Shown: piece by piece, positions 12,113 through 24,844 of the stretch | Layout of the letters: each line of letters starts with the position of its first letter | How positions within the stretch are numbered: position 1 is the first letter of the stretch | NCBI GenBank assembly: GCA_022393335.1 | Contig: JAJEKB010020950.1 | Coordinates: forward strand, 326,770-390,769 | Origin: Macrotrachela quadricornifera | Taxonomy: Eukaryota > Rotifera > Eurotatoria > Philodinida > Philodinidae | Direction: 5' to 3' | DNA length: 64,000 nt | Notes under the pieces: model-generated | Told to the model about the DNA's origin: nothing | Database searches by the model: none | What the model saw: the letters and a program-made list of their open reading frames with translations, nothing else | Made by a program: the position numbers and the translations under genes

Positions 12113-12591
12113 CTATACGTAGGAATGATGCTCGATTTTCTCACAGAATATCGTTTAAAATATATACTTTTGTTTTTGCTTGATTGTGCGTATCGACATT
12201 CCTCCTGCGGAAAATAGCAAAAAATTTCCAATATATCTGCTTTTCGAACGTATCACAGTTTTTATATTGAAATTATTTTGCCATAGATATTATCATTTAC
12301 AGATTATTCTTTAATCATAAGAAAACTGCATCATTTGGAGGTAGTGTTCTTTTGCCATGGTATTTCATTTTGAAGAGGGATATTTACGTATATGAGAAGT
12401 TAGTTGAATCAATATGAGAGCGTATCTTGAGATAAGAAAAAATCAAACAATGATGGGTTATTTTTGCAGATCACAATAAAATTACGAATTAATATTAGTA
12501 CAAAAATTTTTGCATTTTCTTAACCTAATACAAGAACGATTCTCCTCTTTCAAAAAAAATTCATTGAAATCAATAAACAACATATCAATGA
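12113..12591. other. intergenic between paralogue B and SINE
   Basis: AT-rich with no ORF or repeat that I can support. It should hold the 3' UTR of paralogue B. Confidence 0.35.
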
Positions 12592-13951
12592 CTAATGGCA
12601 GTACTCACCGGAAGCAACGTTTCGATTATGCCATCTTTTGCGAAGAAAGAGAATGATCCCTCCGATCAATGGTATAACTAATCGAAGACCGCGATTCAAT
12701 CCACTACAAATTGACATCAGTAGCAGAATAGCGACGATGATATCACGTCGTGTATTGATTGTATATGAACAACTAATAGGTGCGCATTCTTTGAAGAATA
12801 AATCGTAGCGTTGTTCGCTGAGAATGGACGTTTCGACAAACATCTCTTCCATCAAGGTTCTTACAGTTCCATTAAATCGAGTTAAAATCGATCTTTTCAG
12901 TGGTTGAATGATTGGTAGATATTCATCGTGAATCATACACGAATATGTGTCACGTATATTTTTAATGTAGCTATCATTATACCACCAGTTTATATCAGAA
13001 TTCAAGTATCCCAAAATAGGAATGCAAGTTGTATCGAGTTCATCAAAAACTTGCGGGAAGTTATACCAAGTTGATCCATTAATAAAAACGATAGACTTCA
13101 ATCGACATGAATTTTCTATGCTGCAAGCACATGTACTGACGAGAAATACTTCTATTGAACCATATGAATGGATTATCGTTGCATCCGTATAAATGTTTGG
13201 ATCCTCTACATTAACTATGCCATTGCCATCAATTGTTATTTCGAAATTAACATTGGTTCCTGACATAAATGAATTAAGCAAAGAAGCAATTTCAAGCCAA
13301 TTTAACATATGTCCAAAACTGTTGCGTACTTCATTCATAAATGATTTGGCCAATGCTTCAGTCTGTTGAAGGAATACTGATCGAGACAGAAGATGATTAT
13401 TAATAAACTGTGTATTGCTGAAAACACGTTGACTATCAGCAATGCTGACTTTAGTCAAAGAGCAAAACGTTCCGAGTAATTGGAAATAGGACGCACCCAT
13501 AACACGAAAATCGCGTGCAAATTCTGTCTCACTCGAAACAGGTACAAGATTCGGATCGAATAATGACAAATAATTAAGCCATTCTGGGAAACTAAATCAC
13601 TGGAACATACTTGATGATAAGTAAACGTTACATCGAGAAATGCACTATAAGGAATGGAAATATGGCGACAAGGACATTGAATAGTTGTTGAATATTTATT
13701 GAATAATGTTTGATAGATTTCAAGAGAAGGATTCGTAATTGTTATGATTTGATTTTGTTCAGATATAAATATATAAATACCAATACCAATTGTTCCAATA
13801 ATCATAAAACCAATGAAGAGTCGAGTTAGAAAATATTCACGTTTTAGATTTGTTTGTGTTCTAACACTTTTACTTTCAAATAGATTCAAAGTACTGACTA
13901 ATTGATAAATAATGGTTGGTAGACGATGAATACGATCGATCAATGTCAGTT
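12592..13951 (-). CDS. two-TM Cys-rich ectodomain protein, paralogue B, frameshifted
   Basis: Same family as the genes at 10032 and 14677. The N-terminal part (13951 down to about 13583) carries the LNLFES motif, a hydrophobic segment, CPC and HQVCSSD. The rest (13583 to 12592) carries the remaining ectodomain, a C-x-P-x-x-C-x-Y motif, the second hydrophobic segment and a basic tail. The parts lie in different frames. Adding one G near 13583 recreates the QEW motif that paralogue C has after CSS, so a single base appears lost there. No ATG opens the frame. A splice acceptor at 13952-13953 suggests that the coding start lies in an unassigned upstream exon. Function unknown. It may be a pseudogene or carry a sequence error; the rest of the frame is clean over about 450 codons. 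Confidence 0.68.
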
Positions 13952-14676
13952 CTAAAAGAGAATCAAATTCAACATGGTACGTAGAATACTTTAAAAAAAC
14001 TAGACAAAACAATAAATAAATGTCTAGACATTTTTCTATTTAATTCATGCCAAATACTAGTCTGAAACTCGATTCAATAAGTACATACTACCATAATTAT
14101 CGTACAACTACCAACATTTGGCTAGAAATGATTGCATTGTCGGTATGAGCAACAACTGGCATTGTATAAGGAAAGGCAATCATCGCATATCTAATCGAGT
14201 ATTTGATCACTAGTATCATGGATATATTCAATCATAGTTTTCTTTTAATTATTCAAGTTTTTTTTGTGATCGTTAACGCCTATACTTGGCTCATACAGGT
14301 CATTTTTCAAATCACTTCTCAAGGAATTGTCATAGTTGAGCAAAAATGAATTAGTTGAACTTCAAAAAGCGTCATATAAGGGAACAGAAATATGCCGGAT
14401 AAGAGTAATTATTATGGATTACATGTTAAGGATAGATAGTGTTAGCTTAATACTCTTTTATACTTCCTCATCTCAGCCGATGTTGAATAGAATCGATTGT
14501 CGATCAACGCTATTCGTAAAATTGAACACTTCAGTTCTCACTTTCGGATAGATTATAGTCCTCCTATATGAGTCAGTGAATTAATGTGTTTTTAAATGGT
14601 TAGGTGATATTACTATAAGTAGCTTGTCTTGAATTCGTCTATTGACGTAAGTTTATACATAATGTACGAACATTGA
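13952..14676. other. intergenic between paralogues B and C
   Basis: Probably contains the unassigned 5' exon of paralogue B (13952-14100) and the 3' region of paralogue C. A 71-codon frame on the plus strand at 14336 looks like chance. Confidence 0.35.
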
Positions 14677-15966
14677 TTACAAAATATAGTTTGTCATATA
14701 CTTACGATCTGGTCGTGTAGTGATTGAATTATTTTGAATGTTTTCATTTGGATTGATCTTATTTTTCCGACGAAAAATAAATTTTGCAATAAACTGTGCA
14801 GTTACACTTAAAATGAAAGAAAGTGCGCCAAAACTTGCGATCATTGTCGTAATGATGAACAAAGTAGAGAATCGATGTGTATAAGAATAAGTGCAGTATG
14901 TAGGACTGCATTGTACATAAAATGAATTGAAGATAATCTGAGTTTTTAATTCATCGATCATTAAATTATCAAGAAGTGTTTGCACAGTTGCATTAGCTGG
15001 AAAACCTCGATTTGAATGATTGGATAGTACTTCAATTGTTTGTATTGATGAATTATGTAGAAGATGAAAACATGTTGAATTATAATAACATTCAAATGTA
15101 GAAGCGAGTGTTGCATCTACAATATAACAATCAACTATCATTCCTGGTATTGCTATTGATTGATTTTCAATATTGTTGATAGTTGCTGAACGGGGACAAC
15201 CATTGATATTCAAACATGAACAATTGTTGGATATGATAGGTAACATTCTCGGTTTTGCCCATTGTCCATCGGTTGAATTTGCATAACCAGGATAAAAATT
15301 GGTTCCTAAAGCAGATATAAATTGATTTCCAGCTGTTGTCTGTCGAAGACTAAGTAAACTACGCGCTAGCAATGCTTTTGACAAAGAAATATAATTGTTG
15401 AGACTTTCTTCTGCTTGTTGTTGAAGTACACTGTCTGATATTGCATTGACAGTAATGATACGTGATGCATGAAAATTGGCCAGAGCATCGTTTAATGTAC
15501 TCTTGCTGACATTACAAAAACCTGCAATTGTTTGCCAGAAAAAACTCAGATAATATCGAATATCATCCGAATGATATGTTGAAGCATTTTTTTCTCGAAA
15601 TATTGAATTGATCCATTCTTGTGTAATAAACTCACTTGAACAAACTTGATGAAATTCAGCATGAACTTCGACAAATTTTTCATGACTAATTCCAGTTTTC
15701 GAACATGGACAACTAAGAGTGCTTGCATATTTGCTCATGAGATATGTGAATCGAGTAGCTATGGGTGAATATTCAATAACATTTTCTGTTCGAAGAACAA
15801 ATGCAGCAATGACTCCAATAATAAGAAGAAGACCAGACAATGATAAAATGTATATACGGGTTGAAAGTCGTTCTTTTGGAACACTTTGAGCATTAGACGA
15901 GTGGTTTTCAAAGAGATTCAGACGAAGAAATGAACTCCACAAAGGCTTCACTAGATTCTTAAGCAT
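14677..15966 (-). CDS. two-TM Cys-rich ectodomain protein, paralogue C
   Basis: Complete single-exon frame of 429 residues from the ATG at 15966; the frame is open another 22 codons upstream without an ATG. The layout matches its neighbours: LNLFENHSS motif, hydrophobic segment near residues 45-65, CPC, the motif HQVCSSEFITQEW, several N-glycosylation sequons (NAS, NVS, NCS, NSS, NHS, NAT), a C-S-P-x-x-C-x-Y motif, a second hydrophobic segment and an Asn/Lys-rich tail. It is the best preserved of the three copies, and sequence differences between copies are large, so the duplications are not recent. Membrane protein of unknown role; a sensory receptor or channel is a guess from topology alone. 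Confidence 0.75.
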   Translation of the reverse strand: MLKNLVKPLWSSFLRLNLFENHSSNAQSVPKERLSTRIYILSLSGLLLIIGVIAAFVLRTENVIEYSPIATRFTYLMSKYASTLSCPCSKTGISHEKFVEVHAEFHQVCSSEFITQEWINSIFREKNASTYHSDDIRYYLSFFWQTIAGFCNVSKSTLNDALANFHASRIITVNAISDSVLQQQAEESLNNYISLSKALLARSLLSLRQTTAGNQFISALGTNFYPGYANSTDGQWAKPRMLPIISNNCSCLNINGCPRSATINNIENQSIAIPGMIVDCYIVDATLASTFECYYNSTCFHLLHNSSIQTIEVLSNHSNRGFPANATVQTLLDNLMIDELKTQIIFNSFYVQCSPTYCTYSYTHRFSTLFIITTMIASFGALSFILSVTAQFIAKFIFRRKNKINPNENIQNNSITTRPDRKYMTNYIL

Positions 15967-18900
15967 CGATACGATATTCTTAAATCTAAAAAGCGAAAAT
16001 ATTCTGAAACACAAACTGAAAGTAGTATTCAAGTATTGAGGATGAGACTTTTAGTCATTTCGTCAATCCGATACGGATATCGTTACATATTTTGTATCAT
16101 AGACAGCGACATATTACTTTGGAACTTGAATAATCAAAGAATAGATTTTTTTTCAAGGTCATACTTGAGAGGAACTGATTACTGTATTTGTGTTCCAATA
16201 GACATTAACATATTAGTCATAGGATATTAAGTAACAGTAGGTACATCGTGTTTCACATTTTCATCATGTTGGAATTACATTAAAAGGTTTTTAGTAGAAA
16301 ACATGTGAATTTTGTTGCTCGATTCAGGGAAAGGATTGCCTTGAATCAGTCTGAGTTGACGTAGTTCAACTCGAGACCTAACAGATGTAATCTTCTAGAT
16401 TTTTCAGGTTTTTAATAATCAAGTAAAAAAAATATCAAAGAAAAACGTAAAATGTACTACATAATCAATTCGAATACCTTTCATGATTATGTAAGTTACT
16501 TATGGTCAAACAAAGTTACTTCCAAACTGCGTAAACTTCAAATTTGGCCCTTACGTATGCATTCACATTTTATTCATCATTCTAAAGGCTTATCCCATCT
16601 GAACACACATAAGTAAATATGTAATAGTGCTATGTCAGTTGGCTGAGATGAAACAGCTCATTCACATCAACTTCTCCTAATACCGATTCTTCGATTTCGC
16701 TCTGGCGGATTGTAGAGCTATCACACGTCTATTGCTGAAGTGTCATTGAATTAAAGAGAACCTCAAGTTTTAGCCAATTTTCGAAGCACAACTCTTTTCC
16801 AGTAATACTTAACATTCCTTGAAAATCTATGGCGACTGATGGTAGATATTCTTTCAACACTTAGCAGCACTTTATACTCTTCCATGAGATAACCGTTCTG
16901 AGAGTTATGGATACTACCATATGATGATTCTTCAGGATCTGTGGCTACCTTCTACTCGATTGACATGTATGTTGACACGAAGAAGCTGAAAATCATTAAA
17001 TTTTTCCTCACTTTAGAAACACTTTAAAATACAAGTACCATTAGAGTACATTACTATTCTGGTATGAATTTGTTAGGATCTCATTCTTTTTAGAGATAAA
17101 ACTTTCGAAGTGTTCAGTTTTCACCATTCAATACAGAACCATATTTCGTATTAGTTGAACTATTTCAGAATTATATAATGCCATTTATAAAAGAGTTTTA
17201 ATGATCGTTTATGAATTAGATTTATTTCGATCAAGCTCTTATAGTCTCTTCTAAAGGCTTAATTACAGATTCTAATACACGATAATCAGGTTATCTAGTA
17301 CAGAAATTGTGAAAACATGTTCACTTTTCTGTATCTTGTATATTGGTCAAGATTATGAGAGCAGATAGATTTATGGGAATACCTGCTTTTTTCTTTCGAT
17401 CAAACTTACTTTTAGACGGCTCAAATATGGATGTTTCTTTATGGAAGTATTCCATTTAAATATTTGATAAATTCTTATATATATATAATAGAAAACCGAG
17501 CCCTGGAACACGTTAGTATCAAAAGAGTACATGTGATATTTCTGAAAATTCTCTCAAATCTAAATAGAGAATGAAAAAATCAATTATACTGGAATCATTT
17601 AAATACGACAGAGCACTTTAGAAAAACTATTATTTTCTAGTTAAACTTTTATATCATCCAAAAAGGAAAATTCATGATCAATGCCACGGGTTTATACTTA
17701 CAAGAGATCTAACGTAAGTCAAAAGCGAAATTTTTTTTCAAACTATATGGCGTACCCCAGGTACAGACAAACTCAAGGCCAAACAAATATTCTGATTTAT
17801 ATACAAATGAAATTGAAGACAAATCTGGTGAAACCAAAAATAATGACACCACAACTCCTTGTTTCTTGGCTGTAGCTAATGTCAAAATAAATTCTACAAA
17901 TGGGATGGAATTAGTGAGGGAATTCGTGAAAATTTGAATTCGCAGTCGATTCTGAACTTTTCAGCGTATATCTTGTGATTTCTGACTATAGTTAAGAAAA
18001 AAGGAAAGTAAGCCGTCTTAAATATTACAAAATTTTACGATCAATTACTTTGTACAACAAAAAAAATTCCTGTTGAATATTTTCCTCCAAATAATAATAC
18101 TTTTCTAGAATATTCAATAAATTTCATATATTTCTTCGAATATTAATATAGATGTCACTATTATACAACATCTTTAAAAGTCACGAATACTATCTCATCC
18201 TATCCATTGTTGGTGTTTATAAATAGACAGAAATATTCTAGAGATTACTTAGAGAACATATCAGTAAATAAATGGAAAAATATTTTATCTTCGTTGCACA
18301 TACATTTTGATGTAGTTTTAGAAATATATGTAATCAGGCGCTACTACATAGAAATAATTCAAAAACATCTATATACCGCCTGCTGCAAATATGAGCATTA
18401 TTTTATCTTTCTTTTTCTTTTTCTCTATACTCGAGAATAAATATAAATTAAATATTTAATTTTAAAAAAGAAAGAAAAGAGAAATGTTTATTCCTAAAAC
18501 AACAGATGGAATAAAGAATTGTAAGGGAAGTTAGCAGCCGATTCGACTATTTTTCATAGATTCACCTAAGAAATTTATGTTCTCTTTGTGATGATGTGTA
18601 CAAGGCATATACCATACGATAGAGCTTGAAATACTGCATCGATTGCTGCGCTTTTGAGAGATAGCTTAAGTTGTGAGGCGAATCGCCATGAAAGATACTC
18701 GAATTGGCTGCTAGCTTTCCTTATATAATATAGAATATAGGTTGATTTTATTTTTATTTCTAACAAAAAAATAGATAAATCACTAATATAACATCAGAAC
18801 ATGCCAATTAAAAATGTAAATCTATAGAAATCTTTCGTATTCATAAGAGTAATGATATTAAATCTATCAAATGTTAAAAAAAAATATGAATGATTACAAT

Positions 18901-19962
18901 TATATTAGTTAGAGAAGTAGCTTTACCTCTCTCTGGCCCTGACTACTAGGAAAATTACAAGGTATGTTTAGTGTTCCAACCAGTGTAGAATGTCTAATAC
19001 CCACACTATGGGAATAAGCATAACTTCTCAAGACCCACACTATAGTGGCTTTACCATAAAGTATCAATAGATGCTGATTTGTTACCCTATTGGTATTCAA
19101 TAACTTTGTACATATGGTATTGGTTTAATTTCTAATGTTCAACGATTATTCGAAGAAGTATCGCAGGCATTGCTTATCTTTCAAATAATAGTAATATCAA
19201 TGATTAAGTGTGATAGGATTTTAGATCTTCTTTTTTAGAATGCAGAAAATTCTGCCTAATTCGTTACGGGCATCTCGTAAGCTGATATAATTCAATATGG
19301 CCTCAAGCGCGACTTCAACGCAACGTAAGATGCATCTGCTTGAGTTTCTCACTTGACAACAAATATGTCTTACAATCCTTGTTCCAATCTTATTGCAGCC
19401 AATATTGCAAGTTTTTTGGTCCAGAACTAGCAAAATATTCAGGGCATGCTATTCGCAAATTTCATTGAAGTTTCGTCTCGTCTTTTCTCTACTATAGGCT
19501 CGCAATATTCTCTATAAGAGCTAGCTAATTGGTTTGCCTGAATAAAATGGACTAGATCTACCCTGGATGTTCATAATTTAGAAAACAAAACATCAGGAGC
19601 TGTTGGATAGGGAGAATCTATAAAAAATTTTGGTCTAGTTTCTACTTGCAGGAAAACTTATGGAGGATATTTGGTTGATTGGCAGAATTTTAACCGAATA
19701 CTATTTAATTTGCTTTTGCGACGACATATCAAAATAAAATTCCATGAAAAGACTCTTCGATAATCGGACAATTAAAAGATTCATATTCTTCAATGAACCA
19801 AAGTAATTTAAACAAAAAGAAGTGTTGTGTAGTACTTCTCTAGAAATAGAAACTAGGCTAAGCTTTTTTTTATTTCAGTTATTGGTGATACTTTTGAACA
19901 GTACCATTGAAGTTTATTCATATAAATAAAAATTTAAATCGATAGCTACTATTGTCCTTTTT
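15967..19962. other. gene-free 4-kb region
   Basis: Several 60-77 codon frames (16036, 17681, 18207, 18575, 18909, 19221) have no domain, biased composition or partner exon that I can recognise. No inverted ends or tandem arrays stood out. It is likely old transposon debris decayed past recognition. Confidence 0.35.
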
Positions 19963-20490
19963 TTGTGAAACACGATGTGAAAGAGAGTGTTGAAGTGTAT
20001 AGGGGTAGAAATTTGCACCCTCACCCTCAAATTTTTAGAGCTCGCCCTCCCCATTACAGACATCCTTTCACAAACAGACAGATGCCACATAATTAAGTAT
20101 TGTTATGGTTTTCAATCCTTCTGGTTCACCTAAAGTTTCGCTGCAAACGCATATCTATAAAACTAGTACTAATATTTAAAAAATTAAAGTAAAATAACTA
20201 CCAACTTATATGAATATGTAAGCTCCACATTTTACCCCCAAAGAGGCTGCGCTAACACGCTTATGAGACCATCACACGGCATGAAAAATGTAGTCTGGAG
20301 GCTGTCACGTATAATGATACGTATTTCAAAAGACTATCAGAAGTCATGTGTAAATGAAGTCTAGTTAAAATATCTTTGGAGTATTTTCTTGTTGAAGTTC
20401 TATGCTACAAATTAAGGAATAATGCCCAAGTATACCCGGATATACATAAAAGACGACTTTGGGGAGAGTTAGTAACAATAGGTTTTTTGA
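19963..20490 (+). repeat. dispersed repeat family, copy 1
   Basis: Begins TTTGTGAAACACGATG and includes TATAGGGGTAGAAATTTG, CTGGAGGCTGTCACGTATA and GTATTTTCTTGTTGAAGTTC. Each has a close counterpart in reverse orientation at 28223-28575. This copy is longer and carries extra CACCCTCACCCTC sequence. No protein is encoded. It is probably a non-autonomous transposon family. Confidence 0.7.
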
Positions 20491-23130
20491 ATAAATTTGT
20501 TATGTAGAAAATACAATTAGAAATGAATTCAATTTTATATTGATTCTAATCGGATATTGTAGATTAAAAACAATTTCATCTGAAATAAATTTCAATTTAA
20601 AAAGTCATTAGGAATATCAATAGAGCGCGATTCTCTTACTATGGAAAGTCGTTTGCAAAACAAAACAACTATGTGTTGTAAAACGTGTGCATGTTAGGAG
20701 TTACCTGATATTTCCGAGGCTGTTAACTTAGTATTGAGTTAGTGCAATTCCAATAGAACTGGTAAAATATTAAATGAAGTCTAAATCGTAATTTTTTTCT
20801 AACTGTTATACAAAAGCAGGGTCTTCTGTCCAAAATTGTTTAGTAAATTCTAACAATAGTAGTATTTTAAAAAATTTCTTACTTTTTTAATAAAAAAAAG
20901 TCATTTGATTATCACCTAAAGTGGCACCGTAATTTTTCAGACTGCCAGATGACACTTGAAACTAACAATATTTTAAAGAATAGCAAACAAATACACATAC
21001 AATATGCTTTTACGTAGTTAGATATTCTCTCACAGGTATTATGATCAAAGTGTTTCCCCATTAGAATGTGTTGCTAAGAAGCTATTTTATAGAGCAAATA
21101 AAATTTAATTTTTAGAAAGTCAAGTAAATAACCGCTGTAAAAACCATTGCAGAGAATTAAAACAAATGAAAAAAACCTTTTTTGTTAAAATGGCTGACGG
21201 AAGCGGCTGGCTTGCAACGTATACACACGTTCACAATTTCTGTTGATGATGAGAACTACGACAACATCGTACACTGTAAAAAAAACTAAAGTAGAATAAT
21301 AAACCCTTAAAGGGGTTATGAAAGGGTTTACGAGATATTCATGTATTAAATCATTTCTTGGATTCTTTCGGGATATATGAATCTCTCTCAAATATTTACC
21401 TTCTGATGCGATTAGTCTAAAATAAAAAAATTAAAATTAATTTAATTAATGAGATAGTGGTATACAAATATGCAATGACTGAGAAATAATGTGGAAAATT
21501 ACTTTTGAAATTTTTTATGAAGAGAAATATCCAGGTTCACTAATCCAAGAGTCAAATCCAATGGGATCCCATCGGAATTTTAAAGATCCGACAGGTTTTT
21601 ATAGATTATCATCGAAAACGTGGTGATGGAATCACATTGGAATTCGTCGAGCAACGGATTCTGTCGAATCCTATACTACAATAGTATAGCAATGCTTGAG
21701 CAAAATATAGGAACGTTCAAAAGAAATGGAAAAGTTAATATTATAACTAATTACGTACTTTAAATTTGTATTCTTTCTACAAGGCCTTTCAAACGTACTT
21801 CATTCAGATGTTGTATTTCCATTACGGTAAAAATTGATCATCCACTAAAGTTAAATTATATTTTTCGATAGAACTCCAATTAAATATGATTATTGAAACA
21901 TCTGTAAGGAAATATGAGTATTAATGTTTTTCATTTTCTTTTGTTCTGAGATATCTGCTTTTCCATTCGGTTTCCTACTTCTGAAAGTAAAATAATGTCT
22001 GAGAAATCTTTTTTTCCTTCATTCGTTATTTTCTTATTATCTTTATCATATTTGACAATAAATTTTAACTTCTGCTCAATAGTACACTAATGCAGTGGCG
22101 TAGCCAAGCCTTCGAAGAAGAGGCGATTGACGGCAAAAATTACTTTTTGAAACTTATTTCAAATAGTATAAACCCGTTTTTTACTCATTTTGTTTAGAAA
22201 AATACAACAATTCTTAAAGAGTGCGATGCTATAGTCACAATTTCCCTTAAATCCGCTACTGAGATATTGATATTTACATTGAACTGAATATGAATAATCA
22301 AAATACAAACTTCTGAACACTCAAAAGCAGAAATAATAACGAGATTTAACAAAATTTGCAGTATGCTACGAAATCAACTATAAAAAATAAATGAAGAAAG
22401 GTGGTTTATTATTTAACCCAGAAAGACGTTGTACTTTTGCAAAGGAATCATTGGGAAGTACTAAGTATTGAGCATTTTTTTCGAAAAAAAATATCGAACT
22501 AATCTACGTCTAGCACATATATTTCTGGAAACCATATTTTATTCTAAATGATGATACTTATCTGATTATTCAACATGCTCAGCAAACTGATCACAAAGTT
22601 TTTTATATATTTTATCGGTTATATAATATTTGAACTTATAATTTCGATGTAAAATTACGTTTTGGCAAGAGCATGAACAGTAAAGTTGATTTATGATAGA
22701 GGAAGAAGTCGAATGTAATATTATATCTATCTTGTAAAAGAAATTCTTTTCTCAATAGCTTTTCCAATAAACCCTTACATTTCCTCGAGAAAGTTACGCA
22801 CCCCAACCATATACCCTATAATAAAAAAAATTGTACCTCAATTGTACTCCATTTGGAAAGTAAGATTTGGTAGTCCTGGTTTCTGCCTAGTCTAACTTTT
22901 CATGTTCATTTATGAAGTTGTTCGATACTAAGAACAAAAATGAAACCTAATGCAGCTTGAATGGCAACATTAAAAGAAGGAAGATTCAAATCGAGTGTTC
23001 GAAGTGATATTTTCCGATAGGTCGTTCCATTTCGATAGATATGGTCCCATCGAAAAAAATTCCGTGATTTTTCAAGAAAAAATTAGAATAGGTCATCAAA
23101 ATGACCCATCGACAGTTAGGTTGGAGAAGG
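20491..23130. other. gene-free region upstream of mariner remnant
   Basis: AT-rich; no credible ORF. The last 200 bases may hold the 5' part of the mariner element, but the translation there has too many stops to support a boundary. Confidence 0.3.
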
Positions 23131-23611
23131 AGTGATTGATTCATTTTTCTTCGAAACTACAGTAACTGAGAAAAACTACCTTTCTATGTTGAAAAGTCAT
23201 CGTTATCGCCAATTTCGTCGGCTATCGAACAGAAATTCCTTTGTCTTTATGCAAGATGGTGCTTCGGCTCATTACGCAGACGACGTTCAGGAGTGGTTCG
23301 AACAAAAATTCCCAGGAAGATGAATTGACCACCGAAGTCTCGTCGAGTAACCTACCAGATTGCCTGACCTCTCACCTATAGACTTCTTTTTATGAAGATA
23401 TCTTAAGGATATTATATATAAAAACAAATTTAAAAGTCTATTGGATCTCAGCCAATCAATTATGCTAGCCTTTCAAACCACAGATTCTAATCTCTACAAG
23501 AAGGGTTGTGGATCAGTACTTGAAAGACTCAAACGTTATATTGATGCTGATAAACATCAATATCAGCACCACAATTTTTATATAACTTTAGAGTGCGAGA
23601 AACCTTTATGA
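23131..23611 (+). pseudogene. mariner/Tc-type transposase, C-terminal half, dead
   Basis: One continuous frame resembles the end of a mariner-superfamily transposase: FVFMQDGASAHY around the second catalytic Asp, then FPGR, then LPDLSPIDFF around the third acidic residue, then a lysine-rich C-terminal end. The conserved tryptophans of this stretch are stops here: TGA at 23321, TAA at 23348 and TGA at 23393, all in frame. The first catalytic region is not recognisable upstream. The copy cannot encode an active enzyme. Whether it is mariner proper or a related clade is unclear from this half. Confidence 0.8.
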
Positions 23612-24844
23612 AAAATTCTGAATATCTTTCTTAGAATGTAAGAAATGCCAAATAAAATAATCGAGGAAGGTAATGATAGTTTAAGGCTGTCTGCATTGAT
23701 GATTTTGTTACGAGAAAAAAGAATTTGAACACTCCTCTATTACCGATGAAAGCCTCAGCCCTATAGGTCTAACTAAAGGAGAAGATATTCAATTTTTTAT
23801 CGCAAAAATATTTAAAACTCCCTCGGTACCTACCTACCAGCCTATCAATCTATCTATCAATGTACTGTAATGAAGCAAAATTCTAATGGTAATCACTGAA
23901 GAATATCATGGACTCTAAAAGTGCTAGACAATAATTTACTTTCATGAAGAAAAAAGTTGTTTTAATAATGCATCTTAAATCCTCAATTTCTACACATTTT
24001 GTCTTTAAAAATAAATGTGTTTTTATTTTACTTTCTAGTTTGAAACAAAAATGTCTAATACTTGTACTTTGGCTTCTTTCTTCCTTTTATATCGGTTGGA
24101 CGTTTCTACAGCTAATCATGCGGATGTACTGAAAAATATGTATGTTAGTATCTGTCTGAAACATTTATATACTTAACAGAATTAAATCAGAAAAAGAAAA
24201 CTCCCTAGGAGTCTTTATATTGGAATTCCTCAGAGAATAGCGTGGTCACTCCATGAGGACCCACAAGGAATTTCAGAAGTTTTAAGGGACTTTCCAAAAA
24301 TCCTTTGTGGGAGAGTGAAAGCAAATTTTTATATGTAATAATCGATATCTCCTATTCGATATTATCAAATTTCATAAAAAGTCATATATAGAGAGGACCT
24401 CATATTGTTACTAAGTTTCACTACAATTTCGGAAGTTTACTTTCCGGAAAAATCTAATGATTGTATTAAAAAGTTGATGTTAATAGTTTATATGTTATTA
24501 TGCTTCTGGATTCAAATAATGCATAGCTGCAAAGTTGAATATCTCTATTTAGATATATCATGGACAGCTCCTATTTTAAATTCATTAGCTTCTTGATAAA
24601 AGTAATCATTTAATATGAACATGATGAATCTTTTTACATATCCTTCCATTCATAGCAATAATCGTTTCAAAATTTCTTGCAATTAAATTATGGCAACATC
24701 AAATTTTATTTAAAATTTCGCATTAAAATAGATATAACAAAAAATAATTAAGATTCCCAGACAATGGTTCTTATTTATTGTATATATAGGTAAATTTTAT
24801 TGAGATTTGATTTGGTAATCGTAGGTTCTTCGAATAATGCCGTT
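23612..24844. other. gene-free region
   Basis: Contains a short degenerate CTAC/CTAT microsatellite near 23825-23860. Open frames at 23944 and 24405 are hydrophobic and featureless. Confidence 0.35.

Noticed and set aside
10032..15966. Assigning the three-gene array as DEG/ENaC channels.
   Set aside because: Only the two-pass, Cys-rich layout agrees; the conserved DEG/ENaC residues around TM2 are not visible.
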